A DNA stretch of 64,000 nucleotides from an uncultured Eubacteriales bacterium (GTDB taxonomy: Bacteria; Bacillota; Clostridia; Peptostreptococcales; Anaerovoracaceae), in contig CACYHR010000027.1 in NCBI GenBank assembly GCA_902774265.1, forward strand, positions 1,779 to 65,778. Reading direction: 5' to 3'. Below are positions 44,869 through 54,481 of the stretch, piece after piece (the stretch's first letter is position 1; each line of letters begins with the position of its first letter). The notes below the pieces were generated by a model, which was not told the DNA's origin, searched no databases, and saw only the letters and a list, made by a program, of their open reading frames with translations. A program made the position numbers and the translations under genes.

Positions 44869-44940
44869 TTTAAGCCTTCTGTACGTCCTGTTATTCTCTT
44901 TTTCTCTGATATCATCGTTATTGTTCACTCGCACTCCCGG

Positions 44941-46170
44941 TTATTTTTCCCATACAGACTTTTTTACTGCCAGGATCCTGTCGGTCCTTATTACCGGATT
45001 TGCCCATCTGTTGGCAGCTGATTCAAAATTTATGTGTATACTGTCACCGTCGACCAGTATCTCTTCGTTCATCTTAGGAACTTCAACCCTGTTGACCTCT
45101 CTGTCGGCTGCATACAGATACGGCTGATCATTCAGGACAGGGCTTATCTCATACTTTGTCACAAAGGATGACTTGACTCCCACAGAGTTTCCTTTGTATG
45201 AACTCGATATATACAGATATTTATCGTCTATATCCATTCCCTGTGCGCTTGAATCGATACCGGTGACTATGGAGTACAATATCGTGTTGAGACCTCCGTT
45301 TCCGGATGCAGTTCCATCTGCAGCTCCGCTGTCATCTGCGCCATCAGCCATATAATCTGTATCGATAATCGGATAGCCGTAAATATACGCTTCTTTTGTT
45401 TCTTTGGTTCCGATATATGTTCCGACCCAGAGTCTGCCGCTGTCGCATTCGAGAAATGACGGCTTGTTCTTGATGTAAATCTTTTCTGAAATATCGTTTT
45501 CCGTCACTTCAGCAACACTGTCGTTTATCTTATCCAGGAAATCATTATATCTGATGAACTGGACGAACGGCCGGCCCTTGTATCTGTCGGATGTATCTCC
45601 TGTAAGCCATATCCTCTTTCCGTCAAAGGCTATCCCTCCGACATGGTATTTATTCGGAAGGAGCACAGTAGAAACCAGTTCTTTATTCCCGGAATCCACC
45701 ACATAGATGACCGATGGATTCTTCTTTTTGGAGTCATACGCAGTCACCAGCCAGTAACGCTCAGCACTGCATATACCCTGGGATATGTATTCATCAGACA
45801 TGATCTCTCCATCAGAGCTGGCGCAGGTCACCAGAGTTCCCGGAATAGGAAGTGTCGTTTCATCGATCAGGTTGTCGGATATCCCGCTGTAAACATCAGG
45901 CATCTTTATCCTCAGGACATTTCTGTAGGTCTTATGCGACTGGTATTGTTTGTACTCAAAAGAAGACTGAGCATCCTCTTCATCACCGGTCTTATCGCCG
46001 GTGCTGTCATCAGTCTCCTTTGCTGCGGCATAGACAGATTCTGCTGTGCCGTATGCCTCTGTTCTCCCGGAAAGCACATCCGATGCATATCCGCCGGATG
46101 CGGCTGCCAGCGCTAAACAGATCGTTACCGATATTACAATATGTTTTATCCGTTTCCTGCTGTCTTTCAT
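44941..46170 (-). CDS. Secreted protein, probable beta-propeller
   Basis: 409 aa. The signal helix is IVISVTICLALAAASGGYA (about 11-30). A Thr/Asp/Glu linker leads to a beta-rich body with repeated blade-like phrases (SAERYWLVTAYDSKKKNPSV, GGIAFDGKRIWLTGDTSD, FLECDSGRLWVGTYIGT, DIDDKYLYISSSYKG). This suggests an incomplete YncE/NHL-type propeller. No catalytic motif is visible. Its ATG overlaps the TGA of the deleted ABC exporter gene upstream (ATGA), so it was once coupled to that exporter. Possible role alongside an exported peptide is inference. Confidence 0.65.
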   Translation of the reverse strand: MKDSRKRIKHIVISVTICLALAAASGGYASDVLSGRTEAYGTAESVYAAAKETDDSTGDKTGDEEDAQSSFEYKQYQSHKTYRNVLRIKMPDVYSGISDNLIDETTLPIPGTLVTCASSDGEIMSDEYISQGICSAERYWLVTAYDSKKKNPSVIYVVDSGNKELVSTVLLPNKYHVGGIAFDGKRIWLTGDTSDRYKGRPFVQFIRYNDFLDKINDSVAEVTENDISEKIYIKNKPSFLECDSGRLWVGTYIGTKETKEAYIYGYPIIDTDYMADGADDSGAADGTASGNGGLNTILYSIVTGIDSSAQGMDIDDKYLYISSSYKGNSVGVKSSFVTKYEISPVLNDQPYLYAADREVNRVEVPKMNEEILVDGDSIHINFESAANRWANPVIRTDRILAVKKSVWEK

Positions 46171-46378
46171 TTTTTACCTGCAGCTTTTTCTTTTGCGGCA
46201 TTTATCTGCTTTCTGACAAGATTTGCGAATTTTCCGTCTTTTTCCATCAGTTCCGCGTATGATCCTTCCTCTGCGATCATGCCCTCTTCAAGCATGATTA
46301 TCCTTTATAAAAAGAACGCTCTGTTCCCGATAATTTGATCGTATCGATCATATTCATACCGTTCAGGATCGATGCGTT
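46167..46378 (-). pseudogene. Deleted peptide-exporter ABC transporter gene (NHLP-like)
   Basis: Two coding scraps in different frames. The first (46378-46298) reads NASILNGMNMIDTIKLSGTE and RSFYKG, like the membrane-domain block of NHLP-type bacteriocin exporters (GLxMIETIKASGAE, from family memory). The second (46304-46167) reads RIIMLEEGMIAEEGSYAELM and ends KFANLVRKQ plus a Lys-rich tail. This is the post-Walker-B C-terminus of an ABC ATPase. Everything between them, including both Walker motifs, is gone. The terminal TGA overlaps the ATG of the propeller-like gene. It lies directly after sbcC. Confidence 0.65.
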
Positions 46379-46382
46379 TATG

Positions 46383-49300
46383 CTAAATTCCGGAAACCGT
46401 CTCTACCCTGCTGCCTTCCCTTGTCCTGCTGACCCTGATCTGCTGCGGGATGCTTTCTTTCAGCTCTTCGCGGTGACTTATTATGCCTACGAGTTTGCTG
46501 CTTCCCGACAGATTGAGCAGTATATCCATTGCGCTTTCAATTGACTTGCGGTCGAGAGAACCGAAGCCTTCGTCTATAAACAGAGCATCCATCTGAACGC
46601 CTCCGAGGCTGGATGAGACAGTATCGGATAATCCGAGGGCGAGGCTGAGAGATGCTTTGAAGCTCTCGCCTCCCGAAAGATTTCCGACAGGTCTCCTGTG
46701 TCCGGTATAATTGTCGAGGACTTCGAGATCCAGGAAGGTGTTGCTCTTCTTACCGAGAGAGTCCTCCTTACGATACAGTTCAAACTGCCCGTCACTCATC
46801 GGAAGCAGTCTGCGGTTGGCCGCCCGGATGATGCCGTCAAATCCCGCCGCCTGGACATACTGTTCGAGGGTGATCTTTCCGTTTCCGGTCTGCCCCTTTA
46901 CGAGTTCGTACAGTCTCCTGAGCGTACTGCTGTCTTTTTTTGCTTTTTCGAGCTTTGGTTCGAGTTCACGTATGATATTCAGCTTATCGGAATTGGTCTT
47001 TATCCTCATCCGGATACCGGCCTCTTTATCCCGTTCGGCTTTAAGCTCATTCTCCTTATTATCCGCTTCGATCCTGAGGCCTTCTATATCGACCTTTTCA
47101 CGGCCTTCAGCCTCCTTCTCAGCTTCCGCAAGCTGCTTTTTGTTAAGACTGACATCGGTATCGTATTTGTTTACGGCATTCTCATTCGCGGCTATCACGG
47201 ATTCCGAAACCATGTATTTCTTCAGTTCCTCTGTATCAGCGAAACCATGTTCATCCATCAGTGAATCGAGTTGTTTTTTAAATGCCGCCTCCTCCTCACG
47301 GGCTTCGTTCAGCTTTTCCTTCAGCGCTTTTATCTCCGCCTTCTTCTCTGCTGCAGCCTTGTCCGCGGAGTGACTTGCCTCCTCTGCTGTCCTGATGGCA
47401 TTAAGGAGCTTTTCCGATTTCGCCTCCAAAGATCTCAGCTCTTTTTCGGCTGCGTCCCAGTTTTCAAATCCGAGGTTTTTTATCTCATCAAGTGATGCTC
47501 TTTTTTCTGCCAGACTGACAGCGGCATTCTGCAGTTCCTTATTATTATCATTCTTTTCTTTTTCTATGGCATTCGACTCTTCGCCCTGCGCTTTATCGAG
47601 CAGTTCTCTTGTTTTATCCAGTTTCCTGCAGTTCTTATCAAGAGCATCTATACGATCTTTTATTTCATTCTTCTTTTCTGATACGATTTTTGAGAATGAT
47701 TCCGCCGTTTCGAGTATAGCTGTAATGTCTGATTGCTCCGTATCAGCGCCTGTTTCATCATTATGAGCGTCGGATACAGCAGCTGACCGTCCCCATTCTC
47801 TGATTAGAGTATCATCAAAGCATGCTGCAGCTTCTTCTCTGACTATCCTCGCGGATTCTTCAAGTGCGGTTCTTTCTCTCTCCGCATCTGTGAACGCATT
47901 GTCCTTCGCAGACCTTTTCTTTTCCTCTCTGTCCCTTATATTGTTCAGCTCATCCTCGCTTATGCTGTCTTCTGAAAGCTTTGCCGGCTCCGGATGATGA
48001 ATCGATCCGCAGACCGGACACTTTTCTCCTTCCCTGAGCCTGCCTGCCAGAAGGCCGGCTCTGCTGCTCTCATATATTCTTTCCGCCTGCAGCCTGTCTT
48101 CCAGAGATTTTTCATATTGCCTGCGGGCATCTTCGTAGCACTCCTGCTTTTCTCTCAGGAGCGATTTGTGCGTTTTCCATGTATCCGAACGTTCACCCGT
48201 GAGTTTATCCAGCCTTTCAGCAAGCGCAGAAATATCTTTTTCCGTTACCGCTGCAGCTGACAGCTCATCCGGAGCAGCCTTCAGTTCCTCGATAGTCTGC
48301 CTGTATTCCCCTATCTTTTTCTTCAGTCCGTTTTCTTTATCTTCGATCTCTTTTTTCTTTTTTTCAAGATCCTGCTGCCGTTTCTCCAATGCGGCAAGGC
48401 TGACTCGCAGTTCGTCGCGTCTCAGATACTTTTCCTTATCGTCGGCTATTTTTCCGGCAGAAAGTTTATAGTCTTCTGCTTCTTTGCGTTTTGATTCAGC
48501 CGCTTTGAGTTCCTGCACTCCTGCCTCTGCTGCCGCATTGAGCTCCTTGAGCAGGGCCTCGTTTTCATTGATCTTTAGCTCCGCGCGCCTGTTATCCGAA
48601 CTCTTTGATTCCCAGTTATCATATACCGGAGCAAGCGAATGTGCAGCCGTCTTTTGTCTGGCGAGTTCAGTACGGAGCCTTTCTGTCTCTGCCTTTTTTC
48701 CGGCAAGCTCGTCACGCTCTTTTCTGAGCTTTTCGGCTTTTCCGATGAAGCCGTTGTTGAGTTCAGCCGTTGCCAGCTTTTCACTGCGTTCCTTCAGCTC
48801 CTCTTCCAGCCCTTTTATGATCCCGGCAAGTTTCTCAGTATCTGCAGCATCCGCCGCTATGATCCTCTCTGTCACATCCGTGATCTCAGCGATATTCCAC
48901 GCGCTTTTGCTTGCCACGGCCTTTTCCTGCATGTCCTTAAGTTCTGCTCCCTGCTCGCTGTCCGGCTGAGCAGTCACATCGCAGAAATGCTGAACTATGC
49001 TGCTTTCCGTCTGCAGCTTTTCGGCAGTGCTCGCATCCATGCGGCTTTTGAGCCTGAATTCTATTTCTTTGTAGTTTTCCGTCATGAATATGGTTCTCAG
49101 GATCTCGGTCCTCTGATCTGTCTTTGCATTCAGCATCTCTCTGAACTCGCCCTGAGCTATCATGACTATCTGTTTGAACTGATTTCTGTCTATATGAAGC
49201 AATTCTTTGACCGCTGCATCAACATTTCTGAGCCCTTCTACAGGCTCTTTGCCCTCTTCATAAAATACTGCGGTCTCATTCTGCTTAGTCGTCCCGGTCC

Positions 49301-49616
49301 CGTTTTTCTTTTTCTTCTCGTATGAAGGGGTTCTCAGTGCGTGATAAACTTTGCCCTGATGCGAAAAGCAGAAATCCACATAGCTCTCCGTACCCGGCCC
49401 GGCATACTCGCTCCTTAGATTTCCGGAATCGCGGTAACTGCCGCTGGTCTCGCCGTAAAGAGCGTAGCATATCGCATCGAATATAGTCGTCTTTCCCGCT
49501 CCGGTGTCACCGGCGATCAGGAAAAGTCCTTTCTCTTCGAACTGATCGAATCTTATTTCCGGTATCTCTCCCGCATACGGACCGAATGCGCTGATCTTCA
49601 GACTAATCGGCTTCAT
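46383..49616 (-). CDS. sbcC: Exonuclease subunit SbcC (Rad50-like ATPase)
   Basis: 1077 aa. SMC/Rad50-type ATPase that with SbcD opens and degrades hairpin and palindromic DNA. Walker A GDTGAGKTTIF is at 36-46. Long coiled coils flank a zinc-hook CPVC (KCPVCGSIHHPEPAKL). The C-terminal signature NLSGGESFKASLSLALGLSD and Walker B ALFIDEGFGSLD complete the head. The start at 49616 overlaps the sbcD 3' end, so the genes are coupled; a GTG three codons earlier is less likely. The many hairpin repeats in this window are the kind of structure SbcCD attacks. Confidence 0.94.
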   Translation of the reverse strand: MKPISLKISAFGPYAGEIPEIRFDQFEEKGLFLIAGDTGAGKTTIFDAICYALYGETSGSYRDSGNLRSEYAGPGTESYVDFCFSHQGKVYHALRTPSYEKKKKNGTGTTKQNETAVFYEEGKEPVEGLRNVDAAVKELLHIDRNQFKQIVMIAQGEFREMLNAKTDQRTEILRTIFMTENYKEIEFRLKSRMDASTAEKLQTESSIVQHFCDVTAQPDSEQGAELKDMQEKAVASKSAWNIAEITDVTERIIAADAADTEKLAGIIKGLEEELKERSEKLATAELNNGFIGKAEKLRKERDELAGKKAETERLRTELARQKTAAHSLAPVYDNWESKSSDNRRAELKINENEALLKELNAAAEAGVQELKAAESKRKEAEDYKLSAGKIADDKEKYLRRDELRVSLAALEKRQQDLEKKKKEIEDKENGLKKKIGEYRQTIEELKAAPDELSAAAVTEKDISALAERLDKLTGERSDTWKTHKSLLREKQECYEDARRQYEKSLEDRLQAERIYESSRAGLLAGRLREGEKCPVCGSIHHPEPAKLSEDSISEDELNNIRDREEKKRSAKDNAFTDAERERTALEESARIVREEAAACFDDTLIREWGRSAAVSDAHNDETGADTEQSDITAILETAESFSKIVSEKKNEIKDRIDALDKNCRKLDKTRELLDKAQGEESNAIEKEKNDNNKELQNAAVSLAEKRASLDEIKNLGFENWDAAEKELRSLEAKSEKLLNAIRTAEEASHSADKAAAEKKAEIKALKEKLNEAREEEAAFKKQLDSLMDEHGFADTEELKKYMVSESVIAANENAVNKYDTDVSLNKKQLAEAEKEAEGREKVDIEGLRIEADNKENELKAERDKEAGIRMRIKTNSDKLNIIRELEPKLEKAKKDSSTLRRLYELVKGQTGNGKITLEQYVQAAGFDGIIRAANRRLLPMSDGQFELYRKEDSLGKKSNTFLDLEVLDNYTGHRRPVGNLSGGESFKASLSLALGLSDTVSSSLGGVQMDALFIDEGFGSLDRKSIESAMDILLNLSGSSKLVGIISHREELKESIPQQIRVSRTREGSRVETVSGI

Positions 49617-50757
49617 GTACAACACCTGCCTCTCTTGCTGCCGACATCATGATCCCGAGTTCATCGCTGCTGATCTCCGTGCCGTACATTTTTCTGTAAA
49701 AATCTGAAATCAGCTCATCAAACGATTTGCTGTCAGCCGTTTCGCTTATGTCGAAATCCTCCAGCTCCTTCGTGTGCGAATTTCTGTAATCTATCTTCAC
49801 CGTGTTAGGATAATACTGACGGATGATATTCATGGCATCATCGATGATCTCTTCATCAGTCAGCGTCACATACATAAAATCATCAGTATCCGTTATATTT
49901 TCACTGCTCAGAAGCTGTACGAGTTTTCCTGTAATATGCCTCAGGTCTCTCATCGGTCTGAGCGGGATCAGCTCGATCTCAGCATCACCCTTCCCGCGTA
50001 TGGTAATGAGCGGCACGGATTTGCTGCTGTTTGCCTCGCTCAGAGAGTATTTCATCAGAGACCCTGAATATCTGATATTGTCTCTGCCCACACGCTGCGG
50101 GGAATGAATATGACCGAGAGCGACATAATCGAAATCTTTCAGACTGCTGAAGCTGATCTTTTCGATGAGGCCGACATTCTGCACAGAAGCGCCCTCGGAG
50201 CCTGCTGCTTTCGGATCTCCTTCGCCCGTCACGAACTGATGAGCCACCAGGATGTTTCTGCCGCTGTAATCGATGTCTGCATGCTCTATAACAGTCCTGA
50301 CTGCGTCATCATATGACGGGATATCCTCGTCCGGGTAATAATACCTGACCTGCGATGCTTTGATAAACGGCAGCATGCAGATTTTCAGACGGCCATATTC
50401 ATCCTCCAGATCAAATTGTTCCAGCTCTCCTTTGAATCCGGAAACGATATGTATCCCCTTGTCCGAAAACAATCTTTTCCCGTAGCTGAGCCGATCCTCA
50501 GAGTCATGATTGCCGCTTATGATAAATGTCTTAATGCCCGCCTCCGCGAGGCTGCTTATGAACCAGTCAAGCAGATTGACCGCTGCTTCCGAAGGAAGGG
50601 TGCGGTCATACACATCACCTGCGATAAGCACGGCATCGACAGACCTCTCACTGATTAGCCCGAGTATCTGCTCAAGCAGATACTTCTGGTCGTCGATAAG
50701 ATTGTATTCTCCAAGGCTTTTGCCTATATGAAGATCCCCAAGATGTATAAATCTCAT
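49603..50757 (-). CDS. sbcD: Exonuclease subunit SbcD (Mre11-like nuclease)
   Basis: 384 aa. Calcineurin-type metallophosphoesterase: GDLHIGKSLGEY, IAGDVYDRTLP, ISGNHDSEDRL and ALGHIHSPQRV supply the metal ligands. An SbcD C-terminal domain follows (about 270-384). With SbcC it forms the Mn2+-dependent double-strand exonuclease/hairpin endonuclease. Start backed by GGAG. Its last 14 bases overlap the start of sbcC. Confidence 0.95.
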   Translation of the reverse strand: MRFIHLGDLHIGKSLGEYNLIDDQKYLLEQILGLISERSVDAVLIAGDVYDRTLPSEAAVNLLDWFISSLAEAGIKTFIISGNHDSEDRLSYGKRLFSDKGIHIVSGFKGELEQFDLEDEYGRLKICMLPFIKASQVRYYYPDEDIPSYDDAVRTVIEHADIDYSGRNILVAHQFVTGEGDPKAAGSEGASVQNVGLIEKISFSSLKDFDYVALGHIHSPQRVGRDNIRYSGSLMKYSLSEANSSKSVPLITIRGKGDAEIELIPLRPMRDLRHITGKLVQLLSSENITDTDDFMYVTLTDEEIIDDAMNIIRQYYPNTVKIDYRNSHTKELEDFDISETADSKSFDELISDFYRKMYGTEISSDELGIMMSAAREAGVVHEAD

Positions 50758-50918
50758 TACTGTATTTCTCCAGTTGCTTTATCTCTCCATACGCTTAGTC
50801 TCTGACAGCTTCAGGCTTCAACAGCATTAATCTCATACAGCCTCTTTATATCTGTCAAAATATGTGGCTTTGTCCACTTCCGTGATAAGCGTCGTATTGA
50901 ATTCATGATCGTTTGGCA

Positions 50919-51599
50919 CTACGTATGGCGTCTGTTGAGCTTCGCCATGGATGACAGAGTCGGGATCTTCATCGGACACACATCGACACATGCAAATGAT
51001 TTTGAACAGCCGGCAGCAAAATGCTTCCTGTACTCCTTTTTGATAGAGTCATCGAAAACATCACTTCGTGTGGCTATGAGATAGCAATCATTTGCAAACA
51101 GCGCGCCGTAGAATTTTTTGCCTCCTTTGTAGTTAGGACATACCTCGAGGCACAGTCCGCATTTAAGGCATTTCGCCGCAGTGTAGTGATGATCATAATC
51201 CTTATTATCAGACTCTTTGTATTCCTGTATGTATGATTCCGTGCTCAGAAGGCTTTCATGTATCGCCGAACGGTCAACTACCAGATCAGCTACAACAGGA
51301 AACTTGCGGAGCGGCTGCAGCCTGACCTCTTTTCCAAGATCCTTCAGAAAGGTCTCGCACGCAAGGGCCGGTCTTCCGTTTATGACCATGGCGCAGGCAC
51401 CGCATTTTGCCTGCAGACATGAGCACTCCCAGCTGATGCGCGGCACATGCTCACCCTTTGCATTTATTATGTCATCTCTGAAATTCAGCTCATCTATCAT
51501 TGCAGCTACCGTATTATCCTTCGGCCCGCTGTATTCAAATTCTTCCCAGAACTGCCTGTCCTCTCCCGGCAGCTTTCTCAGTATCTTTACTTTCATCAT
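50919..51599 (-). CDS. Fumarate reductase/succinate dehydrogenase iron-sulphur subunit
   Basis: 226 aa. Carries electrons between the flavoprotein and membrane subunits. The plant-ferredoxin-like domain has the 2Fe-2S cysteines in CSCLQAKCGACAMVING and a fourth in ALAC. The C-terminal domain has CLKCGLCLEVCPN and CSKSFACVDVCP for the 4Fe-4S and 3Fe-4S centres. ATG 51599 has GGAG just upstream; an earlier ATG five codons up does not. Last gene of the HD-cytb-flavoprotein-FeS operon. A coding-like tail in another frame runs on past its stop (see findings). Confidence 0.92.
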   Translation of the reverse strand: MMKVKILRKLPGEDRQFWEEFEYSGPKDNTVAAMIDELNFRDDIINAKGEHVPRISWECSCLQAKCGACAMVINGRPALACETFLKDLGKEVRLQPLRKFPVVADLVVDRSAIHESLLSTESYIQEYKESDNKDYDHHYTAAKCLKCGLCLEVCPNYKGGKKFYGALFANDCYLIATRSDVFDDSIKKEYRKHFAAGCSKSFACVDVCPMKIPTLSSMAKLNRRHT

Positions 51600-51664
51600 G
51601 TATCTCCATTCCACTTCCTGCGTCAGCGGTTCAGCCAGACATTAAAGCCTGTTCCCCGTCTTCC

Positions 51665-53338
51665 TCAGTTTTCGTAGCGGCCTTCCCTGTCAAGTCTGAT
51701 ATTGAAGGCTCCGTCGTCATAGCTGATTATAGTGGCGGCGCGCATATCTTCAATTGTTTCAGGATAGTCACTGCGGTAATGCGCGCCGCGGCTTTCCCGT
51801 CTCTCCTTTGCGCATATCAGTGTAGCCTTTGCCAGCACGAGTATCGCCTGCACGCTGTAATTGAAATACGGCAGCACCGATTTGTCATAATTGATCTTAC
51901 CGGCCATATCTATATAATAGCTGAGATCCTCGATGCCTTTGCTGAGATTCTCCTCGTCTCTTACTATTCCGAGCTTTTTATTCATGGTCTCTGCGGTCAT
52001 GTCCCTGATATACATAACAGGGAATCGGCTCTCGGATTCGAACAGTCCGAACAGTTTTGCACGCTCAGTCTCAATATACTCAGTGAAATCCGGCCTTTCA
52101 GCCTCTTTCCGGGCATCTGTCTGAGCAGAATCCGACGATATCTTTCTGTCTATCGCTTCCGCTGCCTTCATGCCGCTGTAAACCGCGGCAAGTGTTGAGT
52201 TTCCACCCAGTCTGTTGGCCCCGTGATAGCGCGAAGCGCATTCACCAACAGCGTAAAGTCCGTCGATATTTGTCATATGGTCATCATCGACCGCCAGTCC
52301 GCCCATAAAGAAGTGAACGGACGGTGTGACCGGAATGCTTTCCTTATGTACATCGATCCCGCCGTATTTCATGCAGACATCCCTGACCTCGGGTATCTTT
52401 CTGTCTATCTTATCTCCGAGGAACGTCAGGTCGAGATACACCTGCCTGTCGACGTTATATATACATCTGGAGACTACATCACGAGGCATGAGGTTTCCTT
52501 TTTCCCCGTACTTATCTTCCATAAAATAGACGCGCTTCACCTCACCGCCGATGTTTTCTTCATAGTAAAGTCTGCCGCCTTCTCCTCTGGCGGATTCCGA
52601 AATAAGCATCTTTTTCTGTGATGTTTCCATTGTCGTCGGATGATACTGTATGAACTCGAGATTCTTGAGTTCCGCACCCTGCATGAAGAGTTTTCCGGCG
52701 GCATATCCGTCGCACTGTGTCGATCCGGTAGTCTTTCCGAAGACAGCATTCTGTCCGCCGGTCGCCATGATCACAGCATCGGCGTATACCGGCTCAAGCT
52801 GAGCCGTCGATTCAATGAATATCAGAGCGCCGTAGCATTTCCCGTCTCTGATCAGGCATGAGTGGAAATCATTCCAGACGCGCCTTTCAATAAGGCCCTG
52901 CGCCTCATAGCGCCTCGTTTCCATAATGAGAGCCGAGACTATCTGTTTGCCCGTGGATGCACCACAGTAGCAGGTTCGCCTGCACGACTGCCCTCCGAAG
53001 GCTCTCTGATCTATTTTTCCATCCTCTTTGAGGCTAAATACAGTACCGAGCTTTTGCAGCCATCTGATTATGTCCGGCGCTCTTTCGCAGAGCCCCGTAA
53101 CAGCCTGCTCGCCGGCGAGCATATTTCCGCCCTTCAGTGTATCTTCGATATGCCTTGAAACCGAATCACCCTCACCCATATTGTCGAGAGCCGCATTTAT
53201 TCCGCCTTCCGCCATTACGGACTGCGATCTTTCAGACATAAACGGAGATACCAGAATCGCATGCATGCCTCTTTCCGCACACGAAATGGCCGCTGTCATT
53301 CCCGAGATCCCGCTTCCTATTATAAGAACGTTTTTCAT
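51665..53338 (-). CDS. Fumarate reductase/succinate dehydrogenase flavoprotein subunit
   Basis: 557 aa. The FAD-binding GSGISGMTAAISCAERG (about 7-23) and the His-FAD region around GGQSCRRTCYCGASTG fit this family. The substrate loop IQYHPTTMETSQ and ISESARGEGGRLY carry the catalytic Arg and His positions. Capping and C-terminal helical domains complete it. In an anaerobe it probably reduces fumarate in respiration or redox balancing; direction cannot be read from sequence. ATG 53338 follows GGAG; it starts 28 bases after the cytochrome b gene ends. Confidence 0.92.
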   Translation of the reverse strand: MKNVLIIGSGISGMTAAISCAERGMHAILVSPFMSERSQSVMAEGGINAALDNMGEGDSVSRHIEDTLKGGNMLAGEQAVTGLCERAPDIIRWLQKLGTVFSLKEDGKIDQRAFGGQSCRRTCYCGASTGKQIVSALIMETRRYEAQGLIERRVWNDFHSCLIRDGKCYGALIFIESTAQLEPVYADAVIMATGGQNAVFGKTTGSTQCDGYAAGKLFMQGAELKNLEFIQYHPTTMETSQKKMLISESARGEGGRLYYEENIGGEVKRVYFMEDKYGEKGNLMPRDVVSRCIYNVDRQVYLDLTFLGDKIDRKIPEVRDVCMKYGGIDVHKESIPVTPSVHFFMGGLAVDDDHMTNIDGLYAVGECASRYHGANRLGGNSTLAAVYSGMKAAEAIDRKISSDSAQTDARKEAERPDFTEYIETERAKLFGLFESESRFPVMYIRDMTAETMNKKLGIVRDEENLSKGIEDLSYYIDMAGKINYDKSVLPYFNYSVQAILVLAKATLICAKERRESRGAHYRSDYPETIEDMRAATIISYDDGAFNIRLDREGRYEN

Positions 53339-53366
53339 ATTCCAATTTACTCCAGTCTTTTCTCTG

Positions 53367-53912
53367 TCAGTGCGTCGATGCAATTATTGCAAATGTCCTG
53401 CCTACAACTATCACTGCAGTAAGCCACATCAGAGCGCATAACACCCATACGACTCTGTCTGTCTTCCTTTTCCTGTCCATATCGTCCAGCCAGCCCAGTG
53501 TAACGAAGGCGTTACTGAATGAGGTAGCTATATGGGTGAATACGAATGTGAAGAACAGCGTCTGCATGATTATTACCGGAAGGCTATTACCGCCGCCTGC
53601 AACTATCCCGGCAGCCCTTGCATGCAGCCCCAGCATGACAAGTATGCCGAGAGCGCTTACCCTCTGCAGGATCGTCCGTCTGTTTTCTTTCGGATATTTG
53701 CTGAGCGTTCTGCTGTCATGCGCAAACACTACTATGCATATTCCGAGAACAGCATGCATAGCCGTAGCTCCCCCGCATAAATGAGCCAGCATACCGGTCA
53801 CCTTCGGATTATATATAAGCAGTATAAATGAAATTATTGAGTATGTTACATGCGTAAGCAGCAGTACAATCGTCAGCAATCCAAGTGCCGCATTAGCTTT
53901 TTTAAGTGTCAT
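53367..53912 (-). CDS. Membrane cytochrome b-type anchor of fumarate reductase/succinate dehydrogenase
   Basis: 181 aa with about five hydrophobic helices, close to the single-anchor type of B. subtilis SdhC. Candidate haem-ligand histidines sit in helices: LTHVTYSI, AHLCGGATAMHAV, GLHARAAG and FTHIATSF. It anchors the two soluble subunits and exchanges electrons with quinone. ATG 53912 has GAGG ahead and overlaps the stop of the HD hydrolase gene (ATGA), so it is coupled to it. Confidence 0.8.
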   Translation of the reverse strand: MTLKKANAALGLLTIVLLLTHVTYSIISFILLIYNPKVTGMLAHLCGGATAMHAVLGICIVVFAHDSRTLSKYPKENRRTILQRVSALGILVMLGLHARAAGIVAGGGNSLPVIIMQTLFFTFVFTHIATSFSNAFVTLGWLDDMDRKRKTDRVVWVLCALMWLTAVIVVGRTFAIIASTH

Positions 53913-54481
53913 TGGCTTACCTCTGTGCCCAGCAGGCCTATTTCCGCGGCATAAGGTTTCATACCCTCTATGCAAATACCAGCAACATCGCGGATCTCCA
54001 TGCCAAGTCGCTCACAGCCGTCAAGGATGAGAGGGCGATTGCATTTAGCCGCAAAATTTTTATCTTTGAATTTCTTCATAAAGCTCTTGACCGTAAGGTC
54101 TGTGATCCCGTGCGGGCGCATGCGCGCGCAGGCCTGTATTATGCCTGTCAGTTCATCGACCGCATAAAGGGATTTCTCCATGTTGGTGACAGGCTCTACA
54201 TCTGTGCATATGCCGTATCCGTGCGAAAGTATCGCTCTTACATCCTCAGGATCCACCCCTGCATCGAGCAGCGGCTGCTCGGTATGAGCCAGGTGCTCGT
54301 CGGGATATTTCTCATAATCATAGTCATGCAGGTAGCCGACCGCCATCCAGTGTTCTTTGTCCTCGCCGAAATGTTCCGCCATAGCCCCCATAGACGCCAT
54401 AACATTCATCGCGTGTATTCTCAGATGATCCTCAGTTACCATCGAGTCGTTCAACTCCCTTGCTCTTTCAAGTGTCAGCAT
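53909..54481 (-). CDS. HD-domain (HDIG-type) hydrolase
   Basis: 190 aa. Metal-binding HD-phosphohydrolase motifs: HAMNVMASMGAMAEHF (first His), GYLHDYDYEKYPDEHLAH (HD pair and following His), and LSHGYG. Small standalone proteins of this kind are usually predicted nucleotide phosphohydrolases. First gene of the fumarate reductase operon, with GGGAGG before its ATG and a 4-base overlap with the cytochrome b gene. Why it heads a respiratory operon is unknown. Confidence 0.85.
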   Translation of the reverse strand: MLTLERARELNDSMVTEDHLRIHAMNVMASMGAMAEHFGEDKEHWMAVGYLHDYDYEKYPDEHLAHTEQPLLDAGVDPEDVRAILSHGYGICTDVEPVTNMEKSLYAVDELTGIIQACARMRPHGITDLTVKSFMKKFKDKNFAAKCNRPLILDGCERLGMEIRDVAGICIEGMKPYAAEIGLLGTEVSQ

